From Leptoclinus maculatus (lineage: Eukaryota; Chordata; Actinopteri; Perciformes; Stichaeidae), in NCBI GenBank assembly GCA_032191485.1, contig JAVDOI010000009.1, forward strand, positions 18,209,843-18,273,842: a DNA stretch of 64,000 bases. The letters are read 5' to 3'. A program made the position numbers and the translations under genes. Below are positions 50,500 through 63,230 of the stretch, in pieces (within the stretch, counting starts at the first letter, position 1; the number at the start of each line of letters is the position of its first letter). The notes under the pieces were generated by a model. The model was not told where the DNA came from. It searched no databases and worked only from the letters and a program-made list of their open reading frames with translations.

Positions 50500-52739
50500 C
50501 CTCAGCCCCTTGCCCACTTGAGTATGCAGTGAGTTGACGTAAGCTCAGACCTTGTTTGACATTGTATCGACATTGTACACGCCCTCTTAGCATTGGTAAT
50601 GCAGAGCAATCTGTCCCACATTGTCCCACACAAACATACTCTTTGTCCCACATTTGGTTTGTTGGGATCTGGTCAAGGGCAATTCTTCCTTTTTGCTACC
50701 CTAAAATTTTAAAATCGGGAATAGTTTAGGACTGGTTTAGTCCATGAATTTCTGACACAAGCATAAGTGGTGCTGGATGACTGACTCTCTTAGCTTCAGT
50801 TATCAAAAGAGAGCCTTTATGTCATGTTCTATATTTTATATGCCTTAGCACTTTGGGTTATTTTTTTTCCATTTCTATTTATACTTTTACTTAAATATTA
50901 ATCTTCCAAGATTTAATGTCCCATTTGTACATATTCACATCATATGCAGAGACAGTATCCTTTATAGTATGAATAAGAGCTGGTATAAATGTATGAAGAG
51001 TGTAACATACAGAATCATGTAATCTGTAAAGACCTGTTCTCAAAATACCACCTATTACCCAGAATTAACCAAAATTGTTTTTTCAAATGGCCTATGTTTA
51101 ACCACAGTAACAATCTTGCATTAGCTGTAGCAGGGAAATGATCTGCCTCCGTATAATTAGTATCCAATGAGACTCCTTTTGTACGGCTCATTATTAAGTC
51201 CCAGACTGTACTCTGTCCACTGGCACAAAGGATGAAATACTGCATGAGCCCATGAACTCATGAACCTGTTTCAAGTCTGGCTGTCCTTCTGTCTGCCTCG
51301 GTCTGCTTCTTACTCTCTTTGTTCATCCTTTGCCTCTGTTATATGTAACTATATATTTGTACTTTATTCTCATTCTGCCTCTTTCTGTCTTTCACTGGTG
51401 AGAGAGAACTTCCCTATGAAAGCCAGGACTTGTTGGCCATAGCCCTGTGGCACAGTGTGGTCTAATACATCCATGTGTGTAGTTGGACTGAATGAGTTCA
51501 ACAGAAACCCAGATACACCAAGCGACCACAGATAGCCTGATAGTTTGACTATCGCAACATAAGAGCCTTTTTTATCAAGTTTGCTTTTACAAATTTTAGG
51601 GGACAGCTCCGGAAAACTGTATATTTGATAATTTGGGTGATTTTTAATGAGAACAATTTGATGTAACTGAACAGCTTCAAAGCCTACTCTCACATTTTAG
51701 CTCCTTAAAAGAAAATTGTATGAAATAACCAATTTACTTTTGGAAAGTTAAAATTGGCATGAATATCTCCAAGTATACTTATGCAATCAAGAAATATGTG
51801 TAATCTTACTCCCTGAGAACATGTATATAAAAGACTTGGGACAGACTGGGCCACTTAGCTCATGCACCATTTAATATATGGCTAATGTGAAGTGATGTGT
51901 AAGTGATTGAAAGTCTTTTTCTGTATAATATCTTCCACTAGGTGCTTGGTAACCAACCTGATGCTCTGAAAGAAAGCACTTCTAGCAACAGAGGACTTTG
52001 AGTGTTTTCACGAATACTTCAGTCATCAAACTCTATTCTTTTTAGCTGCAAATGAACTCATCTGTCTTTGGTCTATTATAGCATTGATGCTGATACAGTC
52101 TGTCTGATCACTTTTCACATGAATCTGTTGGAACTCAGAGTGTTTACATCAACTCTTATGATATACCACTATAGAAACATGCATTACAGTAACACATAGC
52201 TAAAGCCCCAAAAACAGAAAATTAACAAAGCAACACAAATTCTGGCCGTTGACAAAAACAGACACCTTGAAAATGCGCTTCTTATGCAAGGGAACCAGGA
52301 ACCAGGGTGGATCTGTGACACAACTGTGCAGTGATGGCCATTCATGCCACACAACTGGTGTTATTTATAACTCATAAAGCACTCCCACAGCTTCCTTTTA
52401 GTAAAACTACTAATTTCAATACTGACTAAATATCAAGTACATTTTAAAACACGATTGGCTTTCATTAAATGTCATTATTTCTACTGGTGAAGTTACAGCC
52501 TGAGTCAAACTTATTGCCTATAAAAACTGAATAGGTATTCAAATTAATGCTGGTGGATGGTCAGAGGGGTGGCCATTTTTCTGTGCACTATTGCCTTTGC
52601 AATCGTTGTAGCGGTCTAACTTACATATCAACTAAACTGACTTACGGCAAGTCACAGACTCACTGTGGTGAGGTTTTTTCAGCAATGACTGAAACGTTTC
52701 AAAGCATAGAGAGCCAGAGGTCTTAGTGCTTCATCCACT
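50500..52739. other. noncoding, no gene seen
   Basis: AT-rich unique-looking DNA. The 107-codon minus frame at 51370-51693 and others show no domain. Confidence 0.45.
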
Positions 52740-52830
52740 CACTCTTGTCACAGCGTTGGTTTCACACGTGATATGAACAGCGGCGTCCTGACTGAAAGTC
52801 CTGTGATATGGCAAAAAGAAATGTAATTGA
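52740..52830 (+). repeat. MITE family X fragment
   Basis: 'atatgaacagcggcgtcctg' followed by actgaaagtcctgtg matches 18853-18890 and 39250-39275 in order. Short and diverged. Confidence 0.35.
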
Positions 52831-54500
52831 CAGTGAAGTTTCATTGTAATGGAACAAACTGTTTTTTGAGGTGGTAGGTGGACTTTGTTACCATTGCACA
52901 GAGCAAGGCTAGTTGTTTCCCTCTGTTTCCAGTCTTTGTGCTCAGCCATTAAGCTAATGAAAATTTAACAACATATACAGTATGGAACTCCGTCAGGGAG
53001 TAACCATGTCCAAAAATGTTGTTGACTGTAACTATTGCAAGACTGTGACAGAACATTAAGCTCAAGTTTGCTGCATCTCAGTCAGATGCTGTTACTCGCC
53101 CATCCACAACAAAGTCCCAGGCACTTGCTGCATTGACATCGACTGTCCTGACCAGTGATGTGTCACAAAATGAATGAAATTCCAAGGATACTGGGCCAAC
53201 TACAGCAACCTGGTAGACTAAAATGGACAAAGTGAGAGGACATCTTTTGAAAATAAAGGTTGGTGAATATCTCATGCTATATGACCATGTTCAGGGATAC
53301 ATACCTGATCTTAAATCTCATCTAAAGATAATACATTTCGGGTAAAGGCATTTTAGGAGTCAAATGAGACAATTCTAGGAAATGGATAATGGCTCATTAT
53401 ATTGCCGGGTGATTATTCTTTGGAATTTCGATTCAGGGGAGTTCAGCCTAGGGAGTCATTCCACTCATAGTGTGCAATTGCACTGCCATGCATGATAAGA
53501 AAAGAACCTAAATCCAATGAAGTGACCAGAGGGTCATACAGGGTGACAGAGAGAACAAATATCCTCAGCCGTGTCCACTCAGCTATACACAACAGTGGCC
53601 TCAGCAGCATGTGCATCTGCATGACGCACTTGAGAAATATGAAAATTCTGTTAATGGTTTTCATTTACTGCATTTGCCTTGCTAACTAGCTGGATAGCTA
53701 ATAGTAAAAGAAAACATCAATTCAACCTTGAGGCAGCCAACATGCAGTATTTTGCATACACTAATGACCAGCTGGAGTCAGACTTGACCTGAAAGTAAAA
53801 GCTTTAATGAAAAGAGGCTCAGTTGATTCAAAAACATATATTTACATTTTCTGTGTGGAGTTGGCATGAGTTTTAATTATGACCCCAAAGATGCGCCTTC
53901 ATCTGAATTCTAAATTAAGGGGGAATGAGAAACAAAGGCATGGATGTATGAAGGACGAGATAAAGGTCAAATAAACATCCTTCAACATTATAATAAATAA
54001 TCATGTATTCATTTTACTGTGGCTATATTGTCAACGAGCTAGTCGAAAAAGTAATATCTAGCTCAGAGGGGCCGGTAAAATAACTAAACTACCTCAGTTC
54101 AGCAGAGGTAGGTGATGGGTTTATGATGTGCGGATGATAGAGTGAATGTTACCTGTAAAGCAATGATCCCGAAACTTGTTTCTCCACTGTGCATGGAACG
54201 ATCTGAGGACTGCATGCAAATGGCTTTGTTCTGAACTTTTCTTTTGAGTTTCTAGGCTTCTATTTTGGTAAAGAAGGAGTATGTCTGTACTTGTCTGAAC
54301 TTTGTCATTGAGCTTCTTTAAAACAAACGCTGAAAAACAAGCTCAATCAGATGATCAACTATCAGCTGTAGTTGATCCTCAGCCTGCCAAATATACACTT
54401 ACCATTGAGAACAGTGGAGGTTATGAGTTCATCATATTTTTTTGTCTGTGAATATGGAAGTCTTAAGTCTCTTCCCCTCTGGACGAAACAACTCACTAAG
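52831..54500. other. noncoding, no gene seen
   Basis: Unique-looking; no tandem repeat, transposon end or coding segment recognised. Confidence 0.45.
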
Positions 54501-54684
54501 ATGGTAAATGGACTGTACTTGTATAGCGCTTTCCTATTCTTCAGACCACTCAAAGAGCCTATGGGAGTTATTTGGGGTTGAGTGTCTTGCCCAGGAACAC
54601 ATCGACACGGACTAGCAGCGCTGGTGATCGGACCACCGATCTTCTGACTGAAGAACCCGCTCTAGCACTGAGCCACAGTCGCCA
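54501..54684 (+). repeat. teleost SINE-like interspersed repeat, internally deleted
   Basis: Starts 'atggtaaatggactgtactt', 'gtatagcgctttcctattct', then jumps from 'gaccactcaaagagcc' to 'tttggggttgagtgtcttgc' and ends 'actgagccacagtcgcc'. Compared with 35433-35732 about 115 bases of the middle are missing. Confidence 0.8.
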
Positions 54685-57600
54685 TCTGGCTTTTGTCTTT
54701 GGTGGGAAAGGTTTAACATTCTACAATCTTAAAATACACTGCAGGTATTAAATTGACTCATGTACAGCTGCAGTAATCAGTATATTTGCAGCATGAGAAA
54801 ACGGTATAAAAGGACTGTCTAATGTGAAAGGTGTTGCTCATAGTGATGGACCCACAGATAACTATCTCCTGAAACTGAAGCTCTGTGCAGCATTTTAGTG
54901 TCTTTCAGCTAACTGTTTTGGTTTCATGGCCTGCAGCTTTGCTTGACTTTTTCCTTTAGTCAAACCACTCTCATGTACTGCATTTCCAGACTCAGCAGGC
55001 AAGAGTTTTCAGCGAAGAAACTCATGAACCCACCATATGTTACCTGCTCACCTGCTTTTTAGACAAAAAAAGTAAGCCACTAACCGTTTCCCTCAGGCGT
55101 GTGTGGAGACCAAAAGAGAGCTAAAAGGAGAATATTTGACTCCTAATCGTCAGACTCCAAATGAATGCTGATGTTCCTCTGTGTCTGCTGGATAAGTCAA
55201 TGCGGAATTTGCCGTATCAACTTCCAAAGGTGATGTTAGTGTTTTGTTTACAGCTTGTTCTGCTGCACCCAAATAGCCAAACGTCATCTAACCCTCATCC
55301 TACCAACATATTTAACATACGGGGACTACTGACTGGGGTCCCAGGGGACCTCCAGGTCAAACTACCCTCATAGCAAAATGTTAACTTATGTCTTCTCAGA
55401 ACATTATCAGTTATATATTCAATGTCATGTGAAAAGAAAAAAAAGATATTACAATGAAAAACTTTGAAGTCGTTATGAGTCTTAATGTACTATTGATGCC
55501 TCTATATGACTTACATCAGTAAATGATATCATCAGAGAGAAGATTGTCTATTTCTATATAATTATTCTAAATGCTTGTCATCGGTGCCACCGGGTCGGAT
55601 TCTGGTGAAATCAGATGAAATCATGCAGGTTCACCAGAAACTCCTCCAGCGGGGCCTCCAGCGGGGCCTCCAGCAGAGACCCAGATCCGGCTTCACTTCG
55701 GCTTTGACCTGCAGTCTAAAGCTCCGTTTGGAGAATATGGAATAATGCACCTGTGATGACAACACGGTTGGTAGGATTAATACTGCTTTAAATTACCATT
55801 TTCCCAGTTCATTTTAGCTGAGTGTTGATTGGTTATTCAGATCAGCTGCTGTGCAGGAACCGGCTCCTCAGGAAGAACTGAGAGCAGCTTGGTTTCTCCT
55901 GTTGGCCAATCGGGGTGCGACAGAGAGGAGGAGAACTGCACACTCAGCACTTTCTGATCCTTCCTCCACTTAATGCAGACCTCATTTTAGAAGATCCTAT
56001 CTGTCACAAACTCTGGTCTTTAGGCCTCATTGAGCTGATTTTGAGAGTTGTGAAACCAGCTGGAGTGAATATTAAAGATCACCTGTCCACTAGGTGGACT
56101 GCATCAGACCTTAGTTCTGCTCCTTTGTGCTTGCCTAACGATAACTTAACGCTGCTTACTTTAGACACATCTCCTTATTATCAAAGTATTTCTTTTTTAT
56201 ATTGAAAAGACATTTTATTGTTATTGAAATGCATTTTTGTCATTGTGAAAGGCACTTAGAGATGATTAGCTGAAGAAACACGTCTACATGTTATGTAGTT
56301 GGAAATTGGTTCTTAAGCTTCTTTACGATCAGCTGAAATCTGGAGACTCCGTACCGCCACAGATTTACTCTTCAACCACCAGAATTATATTCCTGACACA
56401 GTAGAAAGGGTTTTAAACCACATTTAGACCTTGAGAAAAACAATTTACTAAATATATATGATTGAACAGATAAATAAAATGAAATGGTGTATCTGTGCTG
56501 CCTTAGGATGGAAACAAAGCTCTACTGGAACTAAACCAATCCACACAACTGTTACATTATTGCATTTTTATTACCAGAGGTTGTGAAGTGTATAATAGCG
56601 ACATTTTCTAATTGGGTTGGGACTATGCAGATGCTCTCCTCTAAATACCTGGAAATCAAGTTGAGCTGAATGACAATTGGCAAAGCTCCTTGAGTGTAAT
56701 ACCCCCGGATCAGACTGAATTAAAAGAGGATTTTCCCACAACTCTCTGTGAAGGAATTCTTCACATCATCACTTTCATCTGCGTCTGTGTGTACAGTCTG
56801 CTCTGCCGTGAAACCAAAGACATATCCTCAGACTGGAGGAGCACTTTTCCAGACTGAGGGACAGACGTTGCCAGCTTTGTCTCGCCTTAAAGCCAAGAAT
56901 GCTAATTGGGCTATTTAAAGGCTGTCCATCACTGGCAAAAAAAAAGGAAATTTAAGCTTCTTCCTGGATCACTATATCATGAGTCTGAGGGAAACATACT
57001 GCACGTTTATCACGCACAGATTGTGGGATGACTCTTCTAATTCAAAGGCGACGTGGGATGACAGACGTGTCACGGAGCAAATGTTGACTGTTTGTTACAG
57101 ATGATAATAAATGGGACTGATTTAATGAGATTTCTATTTCTATATGATACAGTACTGCAATCATTTCATTTGATGGATGTCATATAACATGAAATGAATT
57201 GTGTAATTGATTATAGCTTAAACAACACAAGCAGCCACACATGACTCGCGCCTTCCAAATCACATCAGGCTGCATGCAGTTAAAGACTGGGTGACATGAT
57301 GAGAGAGGAAACACACACTGCGGGATCCATGGTACAATTAATGAAGTGATGACATTATATATTTATTTACAAGTCATTAGGATTCAGGGCCTGAGGAGTC
57401 ACATCCTGTCTCTGCCAAGGCTCTCTAAGGAGCATTCATTTTGCTTGGTGTACATAACAAAGAGGGGGGAAAAAAAAAAATAGAAGCCCTCCAGCTTAAA
57501 GCACACAAAGCCTCAAGTTTGTACTGTTGACAGAAGCTTTAAGCACATAGAGGAAATTTTGTGTCTGAATGTTTATAGATTTAATTAAATTACAAGACGT

Positions 57601-58756
57601 GACGAAAAAAAAAGCCCAAAGGCAAAGCACTATAGTGTTTAACAGAAGCTGGCTCTGGCTATTGTTTGGAATGAACAGTCAGCTGGAATTCCTTTATATT
57701 CTGCATGATATGCTGACTAGTAATGGTATCAGTGGGTTTATTAAGTAATGGCTTCACTGAAGAACAATTCTCAATGGTGTGATCAGGGAAAAGAAATGGC
57801 AAGCGTAAGAGAAACAGAGGTTGTGTGTGTGTGTGTGCTTTATTCAAATTCATTTATTTTGCCTCTGAGCAGTAGGTGTGCACCCCCCACACCTTCCTCA
57901 TCTACACCCCCCCCCCCCCCCCCTCCCCACTCTTCTAGCCAGAGGTCATGAACTGGCATGGACGGCTGCCATCATTACGTTGTGTCATCATTTAGTCTCA
58001 TCAATTAATCTGGTGACATAACACGCCCTCCATCTATCAGTGCCCTCGCACATGTGTGTTCCCCGTGATGAAAGACCAAAGTGTTGCCGAGCCCTGATAT
58101 TGCCATACGGAAGGTCATGCTAAACGAAGGGGCTCGTCCTTGTTCGGACTCTTTTCACATCTTACGCCTTCCGTTGTCGTTATTGAGCCTTTCTGAGGCG
58201 ACAGCCAAGATGCTGCTTCGGTGGTCCTGCAAATTTGGATAGTGCACCTTTTATCTATGGTCATTTATTTACGCACAATAAGGACATTGATTGAAAGCAC
58301 ATGTGTTGTTTTCACATTTTATATTAACAGTATTATCTGATATTAATACCAGGCTATAGGTTAAATAAGAGTTTCACATTTAGAGTATATCTTTTTTTTA
58401 TCCAGCACCTGGCTGAGCTGAACAGTCCTTTTGTAAAACACACTCCGAGATCCAAACTTTCTGCATTATCCAAACGCTACAAAGGAATAACACCAGAAAT
58501 GATATCATTTTGGTAAAGTTTGCCTTTGTGAGAAGTGAACACACATCCCCAACAAATCCACTTGCTGCATGACATGCACACAATGAACAAAACGGCACAA
58601 AGCCTGAAACAGATTGGAAAAAAGACCAGAATCCTAATTTGATGATGAAAAGCATCAAGGCTGGACTATCCTACCGATACAAATCCCCTCTGCTCCATGC
58701 ATATTTACAGTTTGGAGCATACACTTACAAAATTGCTGTTTTTACCTTTTATTATA
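54685..58756. other. noncoding, no gene seen
   Basis: Mostly unique-looking. Small features: a cagcggggcctc unit in about 2.5 tandem copies at 55647-55676, a C run at 57907-57923 and short A runs. The GC-richer stretch 55560-55740 and the segment 55900-56200 may be an old unrecognised transposon. Confidence 0.4.
57907..57923. repeat. poly-C run
   Basis: Seventeen consecutive C (from the run after tctaca), then tccccac. A homopurine run of this size on the other strand is prone to sequencing and assembly error. Confidence 0.85.
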
Positions 58757-58933
58757 CAGAGATGGAAAGACTACAAGTATATAATATTACTCAAATAAAG
58801 TAATAGCAGTAAAAAGTAGGCCAGTTAAAATGTACTTGTTCAATATAAAAACTAACTAGAGTTCAACAAAAAAGTAAACAAATAGGACTTGGTTGCAGTG
58901 ATGAGTGAATGTAATTAGTTACTTTCACCTCTG
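58757..58933. mobile_element. MITE with 'cagaggtggaaag' type ends, 177 bp
   Basis: Left end cagagatggaaagactacaa; right end gttactttcacctctg, reverse complement cagaggtgaaagtaac. The interior has 'tactcaaataaagtaatagc' and 'gtaattagttactttc', wording of a very common fish MITE. Flanks ttattata and ctaacata do not match, so the target duplication has decayed or the border is off by a few bases. Confidence 0.65.
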
Positions 58934-59512
58934 CTAACATATCTTTGCAACATTGCTTGGGAACATCTTGTAACAGCATACTTTATGCTTTTTCTCAAAA
59001 GCAAAATGAAATTGAAGTAATAAAACCCACTTCCTCTTTAAACACAGGCCTTCTCGTGTTTTCCAATATTAGTTTGAACCCTCACTCCTTGTGCAGCTCC
59101 CAAGGGCCAGTGGCCAGGTGTTGCAGGGGGTTACTGGGTCAAGTTGACGCTCGGGGGCACCGCAGTGAGTGGGAACCCAAGAAAGAAATAGGTCAATGGT
59201 GAGAAGAGGATGGCAAATTGAAAATGGCACTGAACCCCCAGTGGAGCAGGAAAACATGGGCAAACATGGATGCACTGTTTAATTCATGGACTTTCTCCAG
59301 TAGCCATTTCAAAAATGTACAAAAGTGATATATCTGTTCGTGTTGCGTATATAAACAAACAGTTGCATTTTTCACCCTGTTGGGAGTTGAGACGTAGCTT
59401 CAGCTGTTGAATATAAATGGAGGAGTTCAACAGTTCATGGCAGAACTGTACTGCGGTAAGCAAGCTAGGAAGCTAGCACCAAAGGCGATGCCCAGCCTGA
59501 AACCTATAGAGC
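58934..59512. other. noncoding, no gene seen
   Basis: Unique-looking; no coding segment. Confidence 0.4.
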
Positions 59513-59640
59513 AGTGGCTCCCAACTTTTTTTTTTAGTGTTATTATTCAGAATTCTTAATTAAACCCAGCACTCATTGTGTGAAAGGATGAAAGGAGGGG
59601 TACACCTGAGATGGGTCGCCAAACTATGACGGTACTATTT
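59513..59640 (+). repeat. possible hAT (Charlie-like) left end
   Basis: Begins cagtggctcccaactttttt, the typical start of Charlie-like hAT copies, followed by 'gatgggtcgccaaactatga'. No right end or target duplication is visible downstream, so only a fragment is suggested. Confidence 0.4.
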
Positions 59641-59968
59641 AACCCGCTTTCTCGCCATCAAAAAGTCCAGACAAGTGCAGCCTCAAAGCAGGAACATTAC
59701 CCGGTCGATCACACCCACACCTCCAACATTTCACTTCCAAAAAGTGAGACATTTGAAAAATCTCAAATGTCAAGTCATCCATAAGCAGTTAAGCTTATAT
59801 TCAGCATAGAAAACAAAAACTACATAATCACAATGTAAAATGAATGATAATGGCACGACAAATGCTTTTTTTTTACAAAAACATTATGTTATGGTTATTA
59901 ATAATGTTCAGATTATAAAGCCATGTCAATATTTGTTTGAAAAATAACATATTTCACGGTACAGTCTC

Positions 59969-60240
59969 TTCTCACTCTCAACTCATCAAATACAGCAGTT
60001 TGGTCAGTGGTCATGTGTCACACTATGAAGCTCCACGTGGCCTTAGTTATGGCAGGACTACAGGAGGAAGTCATGTGAGGTATCGAGAGTGGTCGTCAGG
60101 ATGGATCGGTCCAAAAACTGGACAAAACTGGAGACTAGTGTTCATGTCCATTATGAAACCAAGAGTCAACTCTGACTCATTTTGAGTTATGGAACAGCGT
60201 AGGGCCACTGACCAAGCTGCCCTATTTGACAAGTTGGTGT
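59969..60240. mobile_element. MITE family X, short copy with both inverted ends
   Basis: Left arm 59980-60010 (aactcatcaaatacagcagt, then ttggtcagtgg) and right arm 60205-60235 pair as inverted repeats at 26 of 31 positions. The arm sequence also occurs at 12731-12762. The interior (about 190 bp) is different from the other X copies, as expected of a deletion derivative. The 82-codon ORF across it is chance. Confidence 0.7.
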
Positions 60241-63059
60241 TTTGAAAGTTTCGTAGTCATTGAATAGCGAGATGAGTGAACTTATTTGCAATATCTGATG
60301 AGCGAAGAAAGCCTTCACTTGTATGCACTTGTAAGTACTATAGATACGTGTTACAGCATCGGTGTTTATCTGTCCTCATCATATCTGTTAAATCTCTTAG
60401 AGAATTTAAAATGTTAAATTTCATGTTTGTTTAAGCCACTACATACTGTTACCATGGGATACAACTGGAAGTGCATGAGCCTCATGGAGTAACATGGGCC
60501 AAACTGAACCTCTTGTCGGCTGCAGCACATCTAGAGATTCTTCTCATAGAGGCAGCAAAGAGTGGTAACGTGTTTTTGTAGCCTTGAAACCCATAATGTA
60601 ATAACTGCGGAGAATATGCTAAGTATTATAATAGCATAATGAAATAAAAGAAATGGCATGAAAACTGCCTATAATGGAATATGAATGGTAAGTACATGGC
60701 ACTTGTTTTCCACATAGCATTTAAATGATTACATTTTATTAAGTTGTTGCATTATGAGTTAAGTGGCAACTGTTTTATAAGAGGTACACCCAGACAAATG
60801 TACTGAATAGTGAATCCTGCATAAAATGCAATAACCTGTTACATTATGTGCAAAAAGTTATTATATTATATATTCCCCATTTTAATGATATTTTAGACAG
60901 AATAATTTTACATTTTTAAAATTGCGTTATGCAAAGTTAGTTTAAGCAAGTTACATTATCCAGTTATGTAAAACTGGATAATGTGTTTGGTTACAACACA
61001 TGCACAGTAAAATCTGGTGTGCACTTGCCAAAAGGCTCACGGGCTGAGGCACGACCATATCCAATAAGATCAGTCAGGCCGTGCGCAACCAAAGAGCACC
61101 TCAGTGGAAAACATCCCTTTTATTTTTAGTGCCGTCTGCAGTAACCCTCCAACATGGCAGCTCCAGTTACACTGCGCATGTGTCACACCCCAAAGCTCAA
61201 GACCGTGTCCCAGCCTTCATTCAATCAGGCCTCGGGTGAGGTAGTTCTCAAGCTGAAGGTGGATATACTCACTTTGGGAGAGGGGGGGCGGGGTGTGTTC
61301 TAAAGGGCCTGCATGTGACATAGGAAGCGCAGCAGAATCACAATGGCTTGTTGAATCACATGATTTCTTGTCTAGGCAGCCCACAAGTAACTGGTTTCTT
61401 TCACACTTTTCTGGGTTGGAGGGTGCTCCAGATACCCAAATGTATGCGCACAAGCACTGGAAAAGTGAGTTTTCATGATATGTTTCCTTTAAGCTGGGTG
61501 AATGGATACCCAAATCCACCTTGGGAGTTATACCAATTGTTTTTGCCCTACTATTTTTTTTTTTTTATCAAAGAACCACATATCATATTACATATTTACT
61601 CATCTTTTGTACTGATTATTAAGCTTTGGAAGTTCTCCAACAGTGTAACTTAATATTGTCCAGAAAATGAATGGGCCTTTTACCACCGGAGCCTCGGCCG
61701 CCTGAAATAAGCCTAATAACTTTGCAACTCTACTCTAAGCCTGACATATGAGGCTTAATTCTTACATATAATACTTCCACAAAGGAGAAAATAATTAGTT
61801 ATTTATCTTTCCATCTGGGCTTTTGCCTTGCGTTCATAGTTATGCAATAAATCACCAAGACAAATTCCCTGTATGTGCAAACGTACTTGGCATTACGACT
61901 GATTCTGATGTTCTGGTTCTACATGTATGGGCAGTGGGGATGTGTGGGTGTGGGAGGTATGAACATGTATGTGAGAGAATGTAATATGTCAAATAGCCCA
62001 GCAAGATCTAAGTTGAAGGTCATTAGTTAAAACTGCATTTTATTCTTCATTTGGCCCCCACCACTTAAGTAGTAAAAGTGAAAAGATAAGGTAGAGAAGA
62101 AATGACTGCGGAAGACAGAAAGAAAGACATCATAAGGAAGACGGGGGGACAGAGGGGGATGGTGCGAGGTTGATTAGACAAGCTCGGAGAGGGGCTTTGT
62201 TCAGCGTGAGGGCCGTTAATTACCGCTACAGTTCAAAACAAGCTCTGTCTCCAGCTGAGTTCTTCCCTTCCCATACGCCATCAGCCACATGCTCTGTCAC
62301 ACGGCAGCCCCTTCATCAGGTCTGGGGGGCTCGTGTCACGCGTTGCATCCTCATCACCCCAGATTGGTGCGGATCACCCTCTCACCCTGCAATTAGCACT
62401 CATAGTCTGCTTCAGCCACAATCAAAGCACTGCGCTCACTGTTGTAGGAAGTGTAAAGTTAACACTCCTTAACACTCTATTGAACATTGTATGATTGCTG
62501 TTTAAAATACAGCATAAAACATGTTAAAGGTACATGTTTGCTAACCTCATTCCATCACTCTGGAGCTCGACATAACACAATATTTGATCCTGACTGTTGA
62601 ACTGGATATAAAATGTCCACTTAAATCATTCAGTGTTTTCTTTGCAGTTTTGGACATGTCTTCTAACCTTAGGTCAAATGAGAATGTCAGCTCCATCATA
62701 AAGGATTCCATTTTTTTTCAAAAGGGAAAAAAAGGGAATGTTCAAACATTTTGACTCCAAGGTTTTCCATCACGTTCAAAATCGAACAATACTTTTCTGA
62801 TAATGTGGACAAAATACAGGCTATACATAATAACTGTTGTTCAATTAGCAGAAAGCGGGTTTACTGAGTTGATAATTAAATATCATTTATTGACAGTGGA
62901 AGCTTTAATCAAGTTTGTGGGAGGGTTTTTTGGAGCAGTGTCTAGGGTAGTTTTCTGCACAAACAATATAAGCTGCACAGTTCAGGCTGTTCTCCTACCC
63001 TGTTTGTAGCAATACCTGTGTAAAGTATAAGGTGAGACAAAGTCCACGCAGCAAGGTGG
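60241..63059. other. noncoding, no gene seen
   Basis: Unique-looking AT-rich DNA to about 61000. Around 61270-61500 the words 'aaagggcctgcatgtgacat' and 'ttttcatgatatgtttcctt' recall a common fish repeat but are too short to call. A T run lies at 61553-61566. No gene recognised. Confidence 0.4.
62160..62420. other. candidate conserved noncoding block (untested)
   Basis: Non-repetitive, GC-moderate, with a homeodomain-type core (ggccgttaattaccgctaca) and 'ccctgcaattagcactcata'. The 100-codon ORF here has no recognised domain. The call rests on texture only. Confidence 0.15.
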
Positions 63060-63230
63060 TAAGGGTGGAAGGTTAGTCCAAAACAAAGGACTTTCACCGA
63101 GGAGTACGCTGTGACACCAACCAACTAAGTAGTTGTTTTGCTTAAACTTAAGCAAGAATTTCAAACTTACTTATTTTAACTCAACCATCTTTTCCTACAC
63201 CTCACCAAGGAGTTTTGTGTCATGAACAAG
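63060..63230 (-). repeat. MITE family X, diverged internal part
   Basis: 'aaaggactttcaccgaggag', 'accaactaagtagttgtttt' and 'acttattttaactcaaccat' are the reverse complement of the family-X order (aacaactacttagttgg, agttaaaataagt, ctcggtgaaagtcc). Confidence 0.5.
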
